Assembly: GCF_051020975.1 (NCBI RefSeq)
Contig: NC_135033.1
Location: forward strand, 5,235,501-5,299,500
Length of the DNA stretch: 64,000 nt
Direction of reading: 5' to 3'
Origin: Osmia lignaria lignaria
Taxonomy: Eukaryota > Arthropoda > Insecta > Hymenoptera > Megachilidae
In this document: piece by piece, positions 33,416 to 47,967 of the stretch
Numbering within the stretch: position 1 is the stretch's first letter
Layout: each line of letters starts with the position of its first letter
Made by a program: the position numbers and the translations under genes
Notes under the pieces: generated by a model
Told to the model about the DNA's origin: nothing
Database searches by the model: none
The model's input: only the letters and a program-made list of their open reading frames with translations

Positions 33416-36400
33416 AAAACGAGGATCAAACGAGAGGAACGAGATGTGTTCGAGATGAAAGCCGGAAGAAGCAAAAGTGCGAAGTCTGCTTGTAATTTCC
33501 CGTAATCGACTCATCCGAACGCTCATTTAAAACTCTGAATAAGATCTCGCGGTGTTTCTTTTTAAAGAGAAAGCAACCTGAAGTAAGATATCTCGCATCA
33601 AATATAATCAAATCAGATTTAGAATTTACTGGCCACTGAATTTATTACCAATTACATTCATTATCCCGGCACTTTTCAGCTTCTAAAGGAAAATTTCACG
33701 CACGATCGAGGAATTCCTGTTCCCAACGATCGATTGCTACCGTCGGTCCGCGCCGCGAATGATATCGATCGTCCGGTTGCACGGGTGCTAAGCGCTAATT
33801 TGCCGATACCTCGTACATTGCGACATTTTGTATCAACAGATACGACGTTTTTCCTCGCGGATAATAAAAGTGGGAAAATACATTCGCGACAGTAGTTCCG
33901 TCACTTTCTTGCACCCGTTTCTCGTCTCGCATGGAAACCGCTGGTACACGCGTACGTTACGTAAAAACCGTTTGGCGCCGACTCGTTAATACGCGTGTCT
34001 TACAATCTGTAACTTTCAGTGGACCGACAAAACTCATTAATAATGCCCACTTAACTAATTTCCCGTCACGGCTCGACGCACCCGCGACCCGATACGCGTA
34101 TCAATCGACGACGATCTCGTAACCGCTCGAACCACTCAACTTTTTCCCCTTTTATCGGCCACCAGCTTCGAAAAATTTTCCTCCCGCATACTTCTCCGAC
34201 TCCCCTTTTCTCTGCCTCGTTTCGTACGGGAGCACTTTTACATTTCATTTGGAAATTAGTTAAATTGGGATTTAAACAATTATGTAACACATCTAATTAC
34301 AGACTACCTAGGTATTTCGATTGGTATACTTAAAGACAGATAATCTGGTAAACGACCAATAGAAAGACTACTTTAATTTCCACGCATTTACTCTGAATGG
34401 TATCGTTAATTAACCAGAGATACCCCGTGTACCTCTAATTCGAACTCCATCGAACGACAGGGTCCAAGAGTACGCCCACTGGCCGCTGCTAATTGCCGCG
34501 TCAATTACGCGCGAATTAATTGCCGTGAATATATGGAACACGGTCGCGAGTTTTCACCGTTCGATAAATCGTTCGCGAATTCCTGCCGACCGATCCGGCT
34601 CGTTGATCTTCGTCATCCGTCACGCGATTCCTTCGTGGCCGCGTTTGATCGCGTTTCAAAGCGTCGCGACGCTTTAATAAACGAAAGGCAAACGTTATTC
34701 CCGGCTTCGTTCAAACGACGCTGTTCGAGAGAACGAGCAGCCGTTTCGTTCGTTTCCAGCCTTCTCTTTCTTTCCCCGGGGAAAACGACGTCTTCGACCC
34801 CCTAATCGCGTCGTGAAACTTTAGCGAGGACGGAGTGCACGTTTAATGAACGAGAAGTGGATATTTAGCGTACTGTGAAACATCGGTAATATAGAATAAA
34901 CCTCGAAATCTCATCTTTATTCGTAACACGCTCTTAACGCGATCGGTTATTTCTATGTCCACCTCTTATCCTCTCCTCGTCCATTCGCATTTCCGTCAGG
35001 GAACGCTCGTTACCGAAAACAATTGTCCCGACGAGCAAGCTCCTTGCTCTGCAACCAGCAGAACCGTCGCGGACAATACAAAAGCTGAACTGTCGTGAAC
35101 TTTGCCCCGCAGAGATTCCATGTCATTGCGTTGCGCTCACCGCTACGAGCCGAAGCAGCCGCACAAAATTGTGTTTTAACGATGCGAAATGCGGCCGGTG
35201 ACGCGAGTCATTTGCTGACACGCGAATACACTCTCCGCGCCCAGTCATTCCGACCGGATGTAGATGGTATGTCCGTGAAAAGTGACGCCGAGGGTGGCTA
35301 CCATTTGCTGTCTTTGTGGCATTGTCCACTTGCACCGGGGGCTTTGAACGAGTTTGTTAATGGCAAATTTCGAGGTTTGTCTGTTTCCACCGATGCTGTA
35401 CACCCGCCACCGTTATCGTACAAGGAATATAATCAAAATATAATAACCAACAGAGATAGTTTAAAATTTACAAACTGAAAAAACGATGAAGAATCGAAAA
35501 ATGAAATTTAAATCGTCGCTGTGAGGTATTTGCTATCTGAACGTTGAAATATAGAATACGTTATTCATTATGCTGAACCCTTCAGCATGTAATGATTTAA
35601 TCACAGGTTGGAAGATTTTTTAATGCACGTTCGCGTCGTTTATTATGGGTATGGATAATTGAGATACTTGTGCCGAGTCGTTCAAGGTTTCGGTCTTTGT
35701 TTGATAAGTACCTAGGTAGACGAGACGTATCATCATGTGATAATGTAACGTTGATGGTAAATGATTATACGGGAGAACCGTGCTTAAGATGTAAAATGAG
35801 ACGTTTTAATGATATACTTTCGAATGTAAATGACTTTTGGTGAAAGAACGTTTTCGCATGTGCGTAAGATTTCCGTGGAAAACTAAGGAAACGTTAATTA
35901 GCGCAAAACAGGGACGAACAACAAGATAATATTGCGAATAGAGTTATACAGCTTGTTAGTGGAATTAACGGATAACAAGCAGCTACGCTTATTACGTTAC
36001 GCTAATTGATTGCGCGTTACGTTTTTATCAACGGGATAAGCTGAAAAAATGAATAACTGAATATCAATCGGTGTTGGAATTGCATCGATGCATTCGATAT
36101 AAGCGCTTTAACCGTTATTGATCTGTTATTTAATTTAAATAATCAATCGGTTCTGAACAATCACGGCAGCAAGATTTCGTTTCATCGTATTATGTATTTG
36201 TTTGAAAAAAAAAAAGAAAAAGCGTTTTGACTTCGGTAATTGGCAAATATACAATGCGTCACGTAACAATAATTTTTAATTACAACCTCGCATCGACGTT
36301 GGCTGCGAGGATTGATATTAATTCCCCAACACCCGTGGTCCGCGTAATAAAAGCATGCTAATGGAGCGTGTTTTATGCAGTCGGTGTGTCACGGCCAAAT

Positions 36401-38504
36401 AAACAACAGGCCCATAAAAATCGGCCCCACCACTTGGGACATATTCATACGCGTCCTTTGATCCCTGGCATCGGCAAAATGCCAACTTCCACATATCCGT
36501 GATCAAGGTACGAATCGCGTTCGAGGCAAAAGAGTTAACATTCGCAACCGGAAACACGTGTCGCTGCTCGCGTAAAGGCCCGATCGTAAATGAAGGCTTT
36601 CCCTTTGCTTGCATTTAGCCTTGCTCGCCCTTCCCTTTGAGGCTAACAACTTACGAAAGTAAGGAATTCAAATTGCAACCTAGCCGAAAGTACCGCTATA
36701 AATATTCGGGCAATTAATATGTAATTAAGCTTCTATTCTCTTCGTTACTTAACTCTGAAATTTCGACTGAACTCAATTGAACCGTTTGATTCCAAGATTA
36801 ATGAAATTCAACTAAACTTCGTGAAACTTTGCGGAGCTATTAATATACCAAAGTTCCTCATTCTACTACATTTAAAGCTATTATACACGCATCGTTAAGC
36901 GTATTGGAAGATAAATGCGCCCATTATGGGTCACCTGTGCTTCGCTTGTTTTTCCACGAAATGTTTCTAGCAGATCATATAAAATCACTTACCCTAGTTA
37001 GCAGTCGAGAATTGTTCGATGAATCGATTAAATTTCATAGTGGATGGGACGTAACGAGTTGGTTCGACGAGCAGTAGGAGAATCAAGAGCGTGCGACGAG
37101 CGAGCATAATTTAAATCGCGATGACTAGAAAACGTCGAGATACAATGGGCTGCTTCCAACGAACGGACGTTCCTCCTTCGTCAATGGGCGGCTGAAACAG
37201 AAGAATGGTTTTATAATTACATCTGTGCGGGGAAGAATAGTAAATGCTTCTATTCATTAGAGTCCTTTGAAGAGACGACTTTTGAGAGAACTGACGGAAG
37301 CCACGAGAGGGCCGACTCTTCAATCAACAAAAACCCTTTTGTGTCTTCCCGTGGAACAATTGCAAAGCAAAGTTCTCAAGTTTATACGACGACATTTTAA
37401 ATCCGATCGGCAGCGTTGCGTGTACAACAAATTCCTCGTAGTCGTGCAGGGGAACGATACGGCTTATTGTCACCCGCTCGACACAATCGCTTTTCCGATT
37501 CAATAGATATTTTTTTCTTCTTTTTGTTCTCTTTTCGCGAGAAAGAACGAGACGAAACGAATCAACCTTCCGTTTCATTCATCGCGAATTGCTTGCAGAA
37601 AATCTGTTTGCATTTATTTATTTATTTATATAACAATGGAAAAAGGAAATCTGTTTGGAAATAATAATTTGTAGTGATCTGTCAATTGAATTCTATAATT
37701 CATGAAAAACTTGTGAACATTTTCCGCTGTTCGTGCAATAACCACGTCTCCCACGAATCCTCGGACGCCTCATCGATTCCTGTTCCTTCAACTTCTCCGA
37801 GCAACGATTCCCCGAACTACGTCTTTGACGACTACCGTGTGCTGCTCGTTCGTCATCATTCTGACGGCTGAAAGTTGTCGAAGGAAGACTGGAAAAAGAT
37901 GAGGAAGCAAGAAAGTACTAGCAAGTTAGGCGATAAGGCTACCTGAACGGACCCGTGTCTTAGACACGAAGACATTTGCTTTTCGAACGAAGCCACCATT
38001 CGGAAGAAACGATGACTAAGCGAAAACTCGCGGGAACAGGCTGATGGAAAAACCCATGAGATCGTTAAAACACCTTCCAACATCTACTGTCTGTTAGGAA
38101 TCCTTACTGACAACCACTCCCCTCGTGTGCTCCCTTTTTCTTCATAGCCTTCAGACTCTAAAGATTTGCTAGTTAACAAGCTACAGTTACGTTGGCATCA
38201 TTATAGAAATATTTTCATGAGCAATGCTTGTTTTAATTATGCTGTGGTAGATAAATAAGAACACTGCAGTGAAATTAATTTTGACGATCATTGCTACTTC
38301 ATTCGGTAAGAGTTTCTTTTAGCAGCCCTCTCCAATTGACTCAAGAATTACCAGGCAAACTTCTCATAAGTTGTAATTCAGAAAAATATTAATGTGGAGG
38401 CGTGGAAATTTTTTTGGAGACAATTTTTCTTTTGATTTTACAGAATGAATTTTATTACAGGAGTAAAAATGAGCAAAAGAAACTACAAAAACTTCCAAAA
38501 ATAA
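33416..38504. other. non-coding stretch
   Basis: No supported gene. It includes a 14-bp palindrome TTTCCCCGGGGAAA (34771-34784), an A11 run (36205-36215), and an AT-rich stretch (about 35480-36300). A minus-strand GTAAGTG donor-like site near 36987 follows only a short frame interrupted by stops. 38160-38500 is AT-rich. Confidence 0.5.
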
Positions 38505-38528
38505 CCTAACCTAAACCTAACACCTAAC
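38505..38528 (-). repeat. interstitial telomere-like repeat (TTAGG)
   Basis: Four CCTAA pentamers within 23 bp: 38505-38509, 38510-38514, 38516-38520 and 38523-38527, separated by 0, 1 and 2 bases. On the minus strand this is degenerate TTAGG, the ancestral insect telomere repeat, retained in honeybee and many other Hymenoptera. Interstitial copies arise from repair of breaks by telomerase or from old fusions. The array is short, so chance assembly from AT-rich DNA is possible but unlikely. Confidence 0.6.
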
Positions 38529-41500
38529 AGGATTTACTGGATATTTTTGTTATTGATTATGATGAGGGAGAGAACAAGAAACACGAGATGATATTGGTTC
38601 GTACAGTTGCAATTGAGAAAACAAATGAGATGGTGGCCGAAAAGTGAACTGTCCACATAAATCACGACGGTGAACTGGTGTGATTGATTAGATGAATTTG
38701 AAATCTCGTCTAGAAGAGTAAGATGGTGGTGATGAAAATGGCCGCAATTTTTCATGAACCAAGAATTTCCGGGCCACATGACTTACCCATGTGACTCTAT
38801 CATGCATGAGAAATTTGCCTAGGAATTTTAAAGTCAATTGAAAGGGGTTGCTAAAAGGAACTTCACCCCTTCATTCTCCTCCATCATCATTATCCAACAG
38901 TTTCTCTCGAATGAAAATAAAAATGGGCATTTAGTTGATCGGATTTTCAGCCTCAATCAACTGTACCAAGGCGGCAGGAAGAGGTCTCGTGCAAACACAA
39001 TTAACATGATACACCGACAAACGGGAGCAATTGCATATGCAAGGAGTAGGCCGAGCCAATAACCACGGGTGTTCATGAGCGTCAATACTGTGTGTTAATC
39101 AATCATCGATATGTTTGCCAGTCTCCTGTGAAGACGGACCGCTCTGTTTATTTTGCATCTGTGCTTTGAGTCGGCCTCGACTCCCCTTTACCACGAATTC
39201 CCATTTCTATTAGCAGGCCCACAGTTCGTGGCTTCCATTCCAGACGCCCCGTTCAATCGAAACCGCGTCGAACGTCGTTTCCTCCGCGTCTACGACGAGT
39301 AGAATTCCGTGTACCAAGGAGGAGCACCCTCGACTACACCGTTTCCCGAATTTACTCCCGCCACCATTCGACGACCATTCGAGCTAGCCGACTCGATTCG
39401 AATCCGTCGATTCGCTGCAGGAGTATTCGAGCTACTTCTCCGGAACGTCTAAGTACTAGACCCTGTCTAGGGTATTCAAAGGCCAACCTGGAGCGTTCGC
39501 GTCAACGAGCTTGCCGACCAGGACACCTCCAGCTCGCTATGGAGGAACTATCGACCGTATAACCGTTCGAAATTCGAGACCAAGACACCGGACAATATTT
39601 CGTCGACCGAACGATCGATTCGCTTCGATTCAACAGGGTTACACGGTCAGAAGTGTGGAACCAAGTTGAATCCACGCTATGCTCGCTTACTTAACCAGCG
39701 ATAGCCTTTGAGCTTCAATTATTCGACGACAGGTTCTAGCTCCGGGGTAAAATCGTTTCATCTCGCCCTTTCTATGTTTCCTTCGACTCCCTGCTTCGCG
39801 TCGAGACACCGTAAAACCGCGCCAATTACACGCCCGCGTTTCCGTTGTCCCCTTGTTCGGCCCGGCCAGCCGAACCGTGCAAATTGTATCCCGTGTGTCA
39901 CCGATTCGGCCAATTAACGAGCGGCCAATCATTCACGCCAAAGTTTACGAGTTCCCCTGGCTTTCGAAGGGAAACTGTATCGCGTAGCGATGGTATTTTA
40001 ACGCTGACCCTGGTCTCAAGATTCAAGCACAAATAATAAGTGTGTTTTGGTGGTCTCGTTCGCAGTATCGTCTAGCATCTTCGATTCTCGTTCTCACGAT
40101 GTTAACGAGGCAAAAACCAGCCATATGCCCTCGACCATTTTAATTAAAACCCGCTGTGTTTTGTTCACGTCGCGTTAGCCGACGACGCACCGCGTAACTT
40201 CGTTCCTCGTTCTTCAACGTTTTTTTTCTTTTTCCACCACGCCACTCGCGACAGGCATCGGTTTTTCTTCTTGTAGAAGCTGAAAGATCGATGGCCGAAC
40301 GAGTCTAATGGAGACAGTTAACTGCCGAAGGAATTCAACGGGACCTCCTTGAACCTTGCCAGCTAATTAAAAGCAACGCGAGTCTAGAGGACGTTGGTTG
40401 AATCGTCGATTGAACTCTTTCCTTTTAATCGTAAATCAGCAAATCTCAATGTCGCATTCTCCGAATAAATTTAATTCCTTTATATTTTATTAATGAATTT
40501 AACCCTTCGTGGCCATTGAAAGCGACGGATATTTTAAAAGCTGATCAAACCGTTTCGGCATAATTTTTCGAAATTACTCGAAAACCTCTCAGCCGGTTAA
40601 TTGAAAGGAACGATCAAAGCTGATCGAATCGTTGATCGAAGGTTCCTTAATTGACGGAGTTCTCGTAGCCGTCACAAAGCGGAGGATTTTCATTCCCCCG
40701 AAAAAAAAATTTAAAAAAAATTCGAGAGTAGTTGATTCGTCGGCGGTGACAGCACGGAGTCCAACTAGTTCGCGAACGGACGTTAATGAAACGTCGGATA
40801 ATCACTGGGCTCTCATTAGCGTGTCGCCCATTTCCGTCGCCTTGAAACTGGACCGGAAGAGACGAATGGAGCCCGTAAACAGGAAAGGATTTGCGCGTGC
40901 GAGCCTGAATGAGAAGCTCAGTCGGAGTAATTACTAGAGATGCAAGTAGAAACCACGGACAGCGTGTCAGCTTTTCGAGCGGAGCGTATAAAAAGCTTTC
41001 AACGTTGACCGGGCAAAGTAAACATCAGCTACAAACGGAAAATCCCGTTGCTATTTTTCACTTTACCCGTTCGCCATTCACAATTTCGCTCTATATGTAC
41101 ACAGGTCCTTCGTGGATGCTCTTTTCCGCTTGAAACAGCGAAGCAAGCACGTGCAACCACCGCAGGGGATGGCACACTTCCACGATCGCCATCCTATTTT
41201 CAAGGCCGACCGAGCCCAACCATCCTGACGACAATTTTATTTCCTCTTATCGACAGCACGTGGCGAAGATTTCTTCGTGGGTCTCTCGGTTCCCCTGCCT
41301 CTCTTGATATATCGACACTTTCGCGCTTACGTTCTGATTAATGGTCGGAAGAACGTTTTCCCATCGATTTTCGATCAGCATTTCGTTTCTTGGACTTCGT
41401 AGAAAGTTAGATGTTCTTATGGGATGAAATATAAAGGATTGATTCGGATATATGCAATTTCTGGAGGATTCAAGAACGCTACCAAATGGTACCCTGAATA

Positions 41501-44500
41501 TTTTTCTTATTCTCTTGATTAGTAGATACCAGGTTCGTAGATGAGCTTGGACGGTTAAATACGTTAGACGCTCGTTGAACCACGAAATCGACGCGCGTCC
41601 GCTTGAAATCCGAGGTCACGCGGGGCCACGGGGTAAACGCATTATAAACGGACGATAAATCGGGACCACCGTAGATTATCCTTGTACACGGTTTGCCAGG
41701 AGAACTTCATTACCGCTTCGTTCGGTCTTGCATAAACCATTTAACTCGAACCTCCGCGGTTTCTAGGCGGAGTCGACGCCTCGTACTAAATCTGCCGCTA
41801 AGCGAGTTCCGGTACCAGCTCAGAGATTTACGTACTCCGGAGGCGACCGCTTTACTTACAACCTTCGTATCCCTCGCTCCGTGTCCCGCGAAACCACCCA
41901 CCACCCCCATTTCCCAATCTTTCATTTTCACCGTGCAAACTTTCGTCGTGAAACAACGCGAAACGTCACTTTTCACGCTTATGAGACTAATGAAATCAAG
42001 CATTCCGATCTGTTGTTACGGTTGACAATGGAGTGACATGCAATTTCAGGATGTTACCTTGGCGAAAGGCTTTGTTGAACGAAGCAGACGAAGATTGATG
42101 CGCAACCCGGCGTGTCGTGAAGATCGAAACAGGGAAAATGGTGTTTTGTTTTTAACAGAGGGATTCGGAACTGACGGATGTGTTTTCTGTTCTCGTTTTA
42201 CATGTTACACTACGCGGGGAATACCGAAAGGATCACTGAAAGGCTATTTCATTTTGAAACGATGAATCATTCAATTATTCTGTAAGAGGCGTGTCTGCAA
42301 GAGACGTGTAATGAAAAATATATTTTTGTTCTTTTTTTTTTTCACCTACAATAGACTCGTTCATTTTTCGAACGATGAATTGTAGGTTTCCCTTTAGTCT
42401 CGATAATCCTCATCAATGCTAAGAAGCGCATTCCATTAGAGTGAGAAGGCTCGGAAATGCGAGCCATTTAGAAAATTGGCAGGCTGCGGTGCGTTTTCGT
42501 TTCGATTTCAAGGGAAACGAACGCGGATAACGCGTCGGCGCTGTCTCAATATCGAGAAGGGGAAACGCAATCCTCATTTCCTGAAGGTCCGAGGACTGAG
42601 CAACAAATCGTGATACAGGAAGCAACCCCTTTTAGTACTGAAGCACAGCCAGCCAATATCTCTACCCTGCTTAGCCTGTTTCACGCTCCGAATAGCACGG
42701 GGTCATTTCGAGGTAGATCGCTCTACGAAATTGAACGTCACTGTCGTTGCACGTGTCATCTACCTTGGCTCTCAGAATCAACGGATAAACTTGCATGGAG
42801 ACAATTCAAACACGTTTCTGCTACAATATTCTCCGTTGAAATTTCAAAACATATCCATACACCATATTTCAGAAAATTCAACATCTACTTGATAAAAATC
42901 TAAGAAAAATGAAATATTTCTCACTACCATCGGCACCAAGACTAAACTCAGCATATTATTTCAATAGTGTATGAATGGGCAAATGTCAAATAATAATAAA
43001 ATATATTTTCTTGTGTGTTTAATAATAACTTTTCCTTTCAAACAACCCTAACGATAAAAGTATGCGTCGCTGTCAACGACCCCCCGAATATCGCGTTTTC
43101 CGGAAAATCACCGTCATCCCGTCGACAATCCGAACGTATTTAATTCCCGCCTTAAGACGGAATATCCAGTTTCTCGGAAAGCCGAGCGTCGTGTACCGTC
43201 GACGTCAGGCCGACGTCTCGCGGACGAGGGTAGTCACAGCATGTTTACACAATGTCAGCACCCGTGTTTGTCCTCGACGCCTTGAATTTCCTATCCCTGC
43301 TGCTACTGTTCCCCTCCGTTTTCAGTTATATCGTCGGAGCACGCTTCGTTTCTCGGCTTCAAATTGATTTCAGATGCGTATTTAACGCAATAATTGGTAG
43401 CGCAGCAACGACAGATTGATGGCCTAGGAACCTAGAGCGTTTCTCCTTCACGGAGACAGATATTTATTTACGAAACGCTTCTGGAGGCAGAGTGTTGTTC
43501 AAATAATGCGAGATATTTCGAGCGTATCGTTCGAAATGAGCTTGGCGCGTGAAGAAATTAACGTTACGGCTGTTTGACTGCTCTAATTAAATCGGGCGCG
43601 TTGTAAACGAGAATGTAACAGCCCCTCTTTGTATATTAATTATCCAGTTATTAGTTTTCTATTTACAAATCCCTAACATCGATGAATAGCATCGACGAGA
43701 AAAACGAAAGAATTCATCCGCAAAGAATCTGTCGGCGGAAAATAGCGTCGCGTGCCGATGTAGAGAAAGTTGAAAATCCTCGTTGTTGGTCCGACGACGT
43801 GGGCTTATCGTTGGCTGAAGGGAACGTTATCGGCTACGGGTTATCCCTGAAAATCCACGGAATAGACTTCCCCCGTAAGCTGGGACGGCGCGCCTAGCCA
43901 TGGCCCGTAACCTTAACGGAAAATCGAAGCTGCTTACCATAAAGTCGCCCTAAAGCTCCGAATCCCACGCGTCCTTCCTCTTTTTCCTCGGTTCACGGGA
44001 TTGAAAAAGCATCCTCGAAGCTCTGTGCGTCGCTCCCTTGACCGCGACACATTCTCCGTCCATATGCTCGATTTTTCAGTTTTTCAACGTCCGAGAAAAA
44101 GAGTGCTAAAACGATAAGGATGTTCGAGGACCGGCCTTTGCGAATGAAATATCGTCGTCAGAGTACGCTCGAACGATCTTGGATATTTCAGCTACGATAC
44201 CGTTTCCGACAAGTGAAAGCTACCGGTTATGTTGACCACAGGTTGCTGAAGGAATAAGCTTATTTCCGGATAACGCAAATTTTTACGGATGAAACTACAT
44301 TTCAATATTCAGCCCCTAAAATGTTAACTCAGAAACGGTTAAGGGTAATAAAAAAATATTTGTGAAAATTTCTATTAACTTTTTCTGTTAAAACATGCCT
44401 CAGGCAAAGGGTTAATTTCTCGTTGAAATTTAAAACAATTACATCCGGCGAGATTTAACGATATAACGTATGCATATAAGCCTAGAACATCTGGTACAAG

Positions 44501-46016
44501 TTTAATAAATTCCCCAAGGGGTAAGCTGCAACCACGTATCGTGGAATGTTTGAACATTTTTTTCCCTGCCATAGACTAAAATATTTAATGCTCGATAGTG
44601 TAATAGCGAAAATTGCAGGCTGCTGGCGAGGCTCGTGGCTGGCAACGAAAGTTTGGAGCCCGCTTTAAAAAGCGCTCGCTTGCAAAAACGAAGCTGCGGG
44701 GACGTGGCCCTGTTGGGTAACTGTAAAAGTTCCGCGTGCGTGAGAAAAAAAAAAAGAGAACGAACGCGTTGCGGGGAAACGAAGGCAAAACTGGCGGAAA
44801 AGTTGGACTATTTGGTCGGCGGTGGAGCAAAAGCTCGCGAGCTACGCCGGCTTCTACCCTCGTTCGTGACTGCACCAACTAAACCGACGTAATTTAAGTG
44901 CAATTACCTAAGTGTCGTTACCACGCGAAAGAAGCTTGGTATTACACCGTGTCTCTTCAACGACTGCCAGCATGCGATAGTGGCCTATGCAAGAACAAAG
45001 CATGTGCACTATCAGAACGTTTTTTTTCTTTCACCGTAATACCCAATTTTCCATATGGGTGTCGATGAAAAGTCTTTTATCTGAAAATCTGTAGATATTA
45101 ATATACCCTCGTACGGATTGATTTTTTTCAAAGAACTCGGACGCGTCTGGTGTTTTCGATTTGACGGGGTCGTCTAATTTCGAGCCACATCTGCGGTGGT
45201 CTCGATTCGAGGGGTCTCTCTTCTTTTCCGGAGATAATGAAAGAGCGGGGGTGTAGAGAGGAGGGACGTTGGCGTTCAAGAGGGTTGCTGTCTTCTCACG
45301 CGTGCATGGAATAATCCCCCAGACTGGTGAGCGTAAAAAAATCCGGTCGAGAGAGATTTAACGTTCGTCGTACAACTGTCGCGAGGATTTCCTTCGCCAC
45401 TCGACACCGTACACGCTTCGTGTCTCGAGTATGCATCTCGAGGATACCGCGTCCGGTCACTTCTCGATATCAACGCCTCGAAAGGGCCGTTTTTTCCAGC
45501 GAGCAAACAATCTTTGTATATCCAACGCGTTCGTTTGTCCATTATTGGCCCTCCGTCGAGGATCCTCGAGGACCATCGAGTACCGAGGAGACGTCTCCGC
45601 GATTGATTTCATAACATTCGTAAACAGCGCGATGATACAAGCGTGAAAAGCTATTTACCGATTCGTTGGCTCGATGAACGATTTAATAGGGTGGTCGAGA
45701 AACGTTCAGCTGCGCCATCGACGATCCTTCTTAAAACGCGTTATCCTTTATTCTCGGACTACGATTCGAATCTCTGCTACTGTGCATTTCGTCGTGTGTG
45801 CACTGCGATTTCATCCGACTTCTCGAGCAAACATCGTTACGCATTAGGGCTCCCCTTAACAAAAGGGACCTCGATCCCAATGCACGGCTTGCGAGTAGCG
45901 AATTGAAATGCATATAAAGGATTTTTAAAGAGGAATACGCGTTTGGTATGTACGTATGTATCGTAAGGAAGAAGGACGATAGGGTAGACGGAACACGAGT
46001 GTTCTTTGCCAACATG
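38529..46016. other. long non-coding stretch
   Basis: No supported gene. 39240-39430 is CpG-rich with clustered ATTCGA words (ACCATTCGA occurs twice within 20 bp near 39365) and two overlapping ATG-less frames of about 60 codons on the plus strand. T11 lies at 42332-42342 and A11 at 44745-44755. GCTGATCAAACC / GCTGATCGAATC recur about 80 bp apart near 40540 and 40620. Frames at 41693-42025 and 45327-45614 are unrecognised. Confidence 0.5.
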
Positions 46017-46034
46017 TATATACATATGTATATA
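46017..46034. repeat. perfect 18-bp palindrome
   Basis: TATATACATATGTATATA reads the same on both strands. It lies about 70 bp after a GTATGTACGTATGTATC run, suggesting an origin by decay of a TA/GTAT microsatellite. Confidence 0.9.
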
Positions 46035-47949
46035 TTCGCGAGTAGAAAGAGAGGTAAACATTCATTTGATAGCAATATCGATTTACTTGGTGGCTATAAA
46101 TGCGGAATGATTATGAATTCAGTGAATGAGCCATCGCGTGTCACGCTATTCTGAAATACCCGGAATAGTTTCAAATTGAAGCTGAATATCATTTCCGCCT
46201 AACGACGATGCAATCGAGCGGTGTGTGCAACCAGCATACGTTTAGATTAAAGATTATTGACATTTTAATGACTTTGCGGCAGTGTACGCGTAACTAACTA
46301 ATATTCAATATTCCCCGATGAAATAGAACGATATTCGCGCCTACAGACATTTCGATTTTACGTACAATTCACAAAATTTATTTACGTAACGGTTAAACGG
46401 ATGGAGGGAGAACGGATGGAAAATGGATTGCGTGTACTGCAAGTGATGCTTCGTAAAGCGAACAGATCCACGACTAAGCAGACACGATCCGCTTTCTGTC
46501 CGCTTCGTTTTCAGCGAACTAACGCATCGGATCTCATCAAGCTTCCGGTTTTATTTCGACAGATATAAGCGATGGTAAACGACGTCCACGAGACGATAAC
46601 TCATGCGAATAGGTGTGTACTTATTCAATGGCGCGTATACACCTATCGCGGCGTGCATTACGGCCAGGTGCGGCGGGGAACCGGTGCTCGTGTTCCTGAC
46701 GTGCATGGCTCCCCGTGACGCGTGTTTCACCGGGTAGTAGTTGCACTCGGGAGTCTGGTTTACATCTGAACGTGACAAGGCCGCCCTGCGCGCACGGTTT
46801 GTCTTTATGCATGGGAAAGTCTATACCCGACGCGGCTCGGCGCGACGCGGTGCACCGTGGCTAGATCCGACCAGGCATTATCGAACACGTGCACGCTATC
46901 TCGCTGAATGTCGGACTAATTGCGAGTAGCGCGATCGTGCGCGCGTCTGCTCAGTCGTATACATAAATCCCTTTGGAAACGGAAGCGACGCGACGAGGTC
47001 CGTCCGACGGAAAACTCGTGTAACGAGCAGGCGTTACCCTCTTCCTAATCACCTGCACGCAAAAGTTGACTCCGTAATCAAGGAATTGATAATTGAATCG
47101 TTTGAAATTATTAGATAATCATCAAATCGGAGTAATCTTCAGTCTAGACTACTTCAGAAATAGCTATCTCCATCGGGTCCGTTCGACAACATAAACAATT
47201 CGGTTGATCTCCTTATACTATAAGAAGATGAACATCGTACATCAAAGAAGAGCTTAAGAGGAGTATCGTAAACCGCAGAGGAAATGTCCTTTCTCGTTTT
47301 TAATAGAAAAATCGAGCCAGGTGTAAAGAGGATCGACGCGGTTAGAGCTGAAAAGAGGCAAGTTGCGGGATTGTAGAAGGAACTTGAGAAGTTCAACGAG
47401 ATCTACGAGGATAAAGAAGAGTTTCTCGTTCAAAGTTTCCGAGGAATCTACGGATGAAAGGAGGCTGGAAAGGCCGCTTATATTATCCGTAGAACGATCA
47501 GACGAAAAGGGTGTAATACCGAGGAAGGTGTTTGAATTTTCATCCCGTACACTTTTCACGAAACAACGACGACGTTAACCGCCCACGCGGCGACATAAAA
47601 GCGGAGCCACCGAAGCGTGTATCCAACGGTCCGTACCAAAAGGGTCAAAAATTATAGCGATCCAGCGAACATTAATTAACACAGAGAGCGGAGAAAGAGG
47701 TAGACACAGCGCTTCGTCGGTCGCGTGAAAAAAGCAACACGTCCGCGTAACATAATTACCGGAAACCGCGCGAAATTTAACCCTCCAACCGGAAACTACA
47801 GATTCGACGATTCGACCGCCACCGAAATTATCCCCTCGTACGTTGTCATTCTCATTAGGAATTCCTGCAGCTCGTTATTCCTCTGCCCGCAAAATTCGGT
47901 CGTCGCGTTTCCCCTTTACTCTACCCCTCCTCTCGCCGCACTTCGTCAC
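46035..47949. other. non-coding stretch
   Basis: No supported gene. CpG-rich at about 46640-47000. The 10-bp palindrome AGTCTAGACT, which starts both 289-bp repeats, recurs at 47141-47150, flanked by CTTCAG on both sides; the rest of the repeat does not recur here. Confidence 0.5.
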
Positions 47950-47967
47950 CGTCGTCGTCGTCGTCGT
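47950..47967. repeat. (CGT)6 microsatellite
   Basis: Six perfect CGT units in a CpG-rich patch (about 47580-48580). Open frames crossing it on both strands read arginine or threonine runs and are not accepted as genes. Confidence 0.95.

Noticed and set aside
39120..39400. Two overlapping ATG-less plus-strand frames of about 60 codons
   Set aside because: Both frames look equally protein-like in CpG-rich DNA, so appearance is not evidence; no start codon or recognisable domain.
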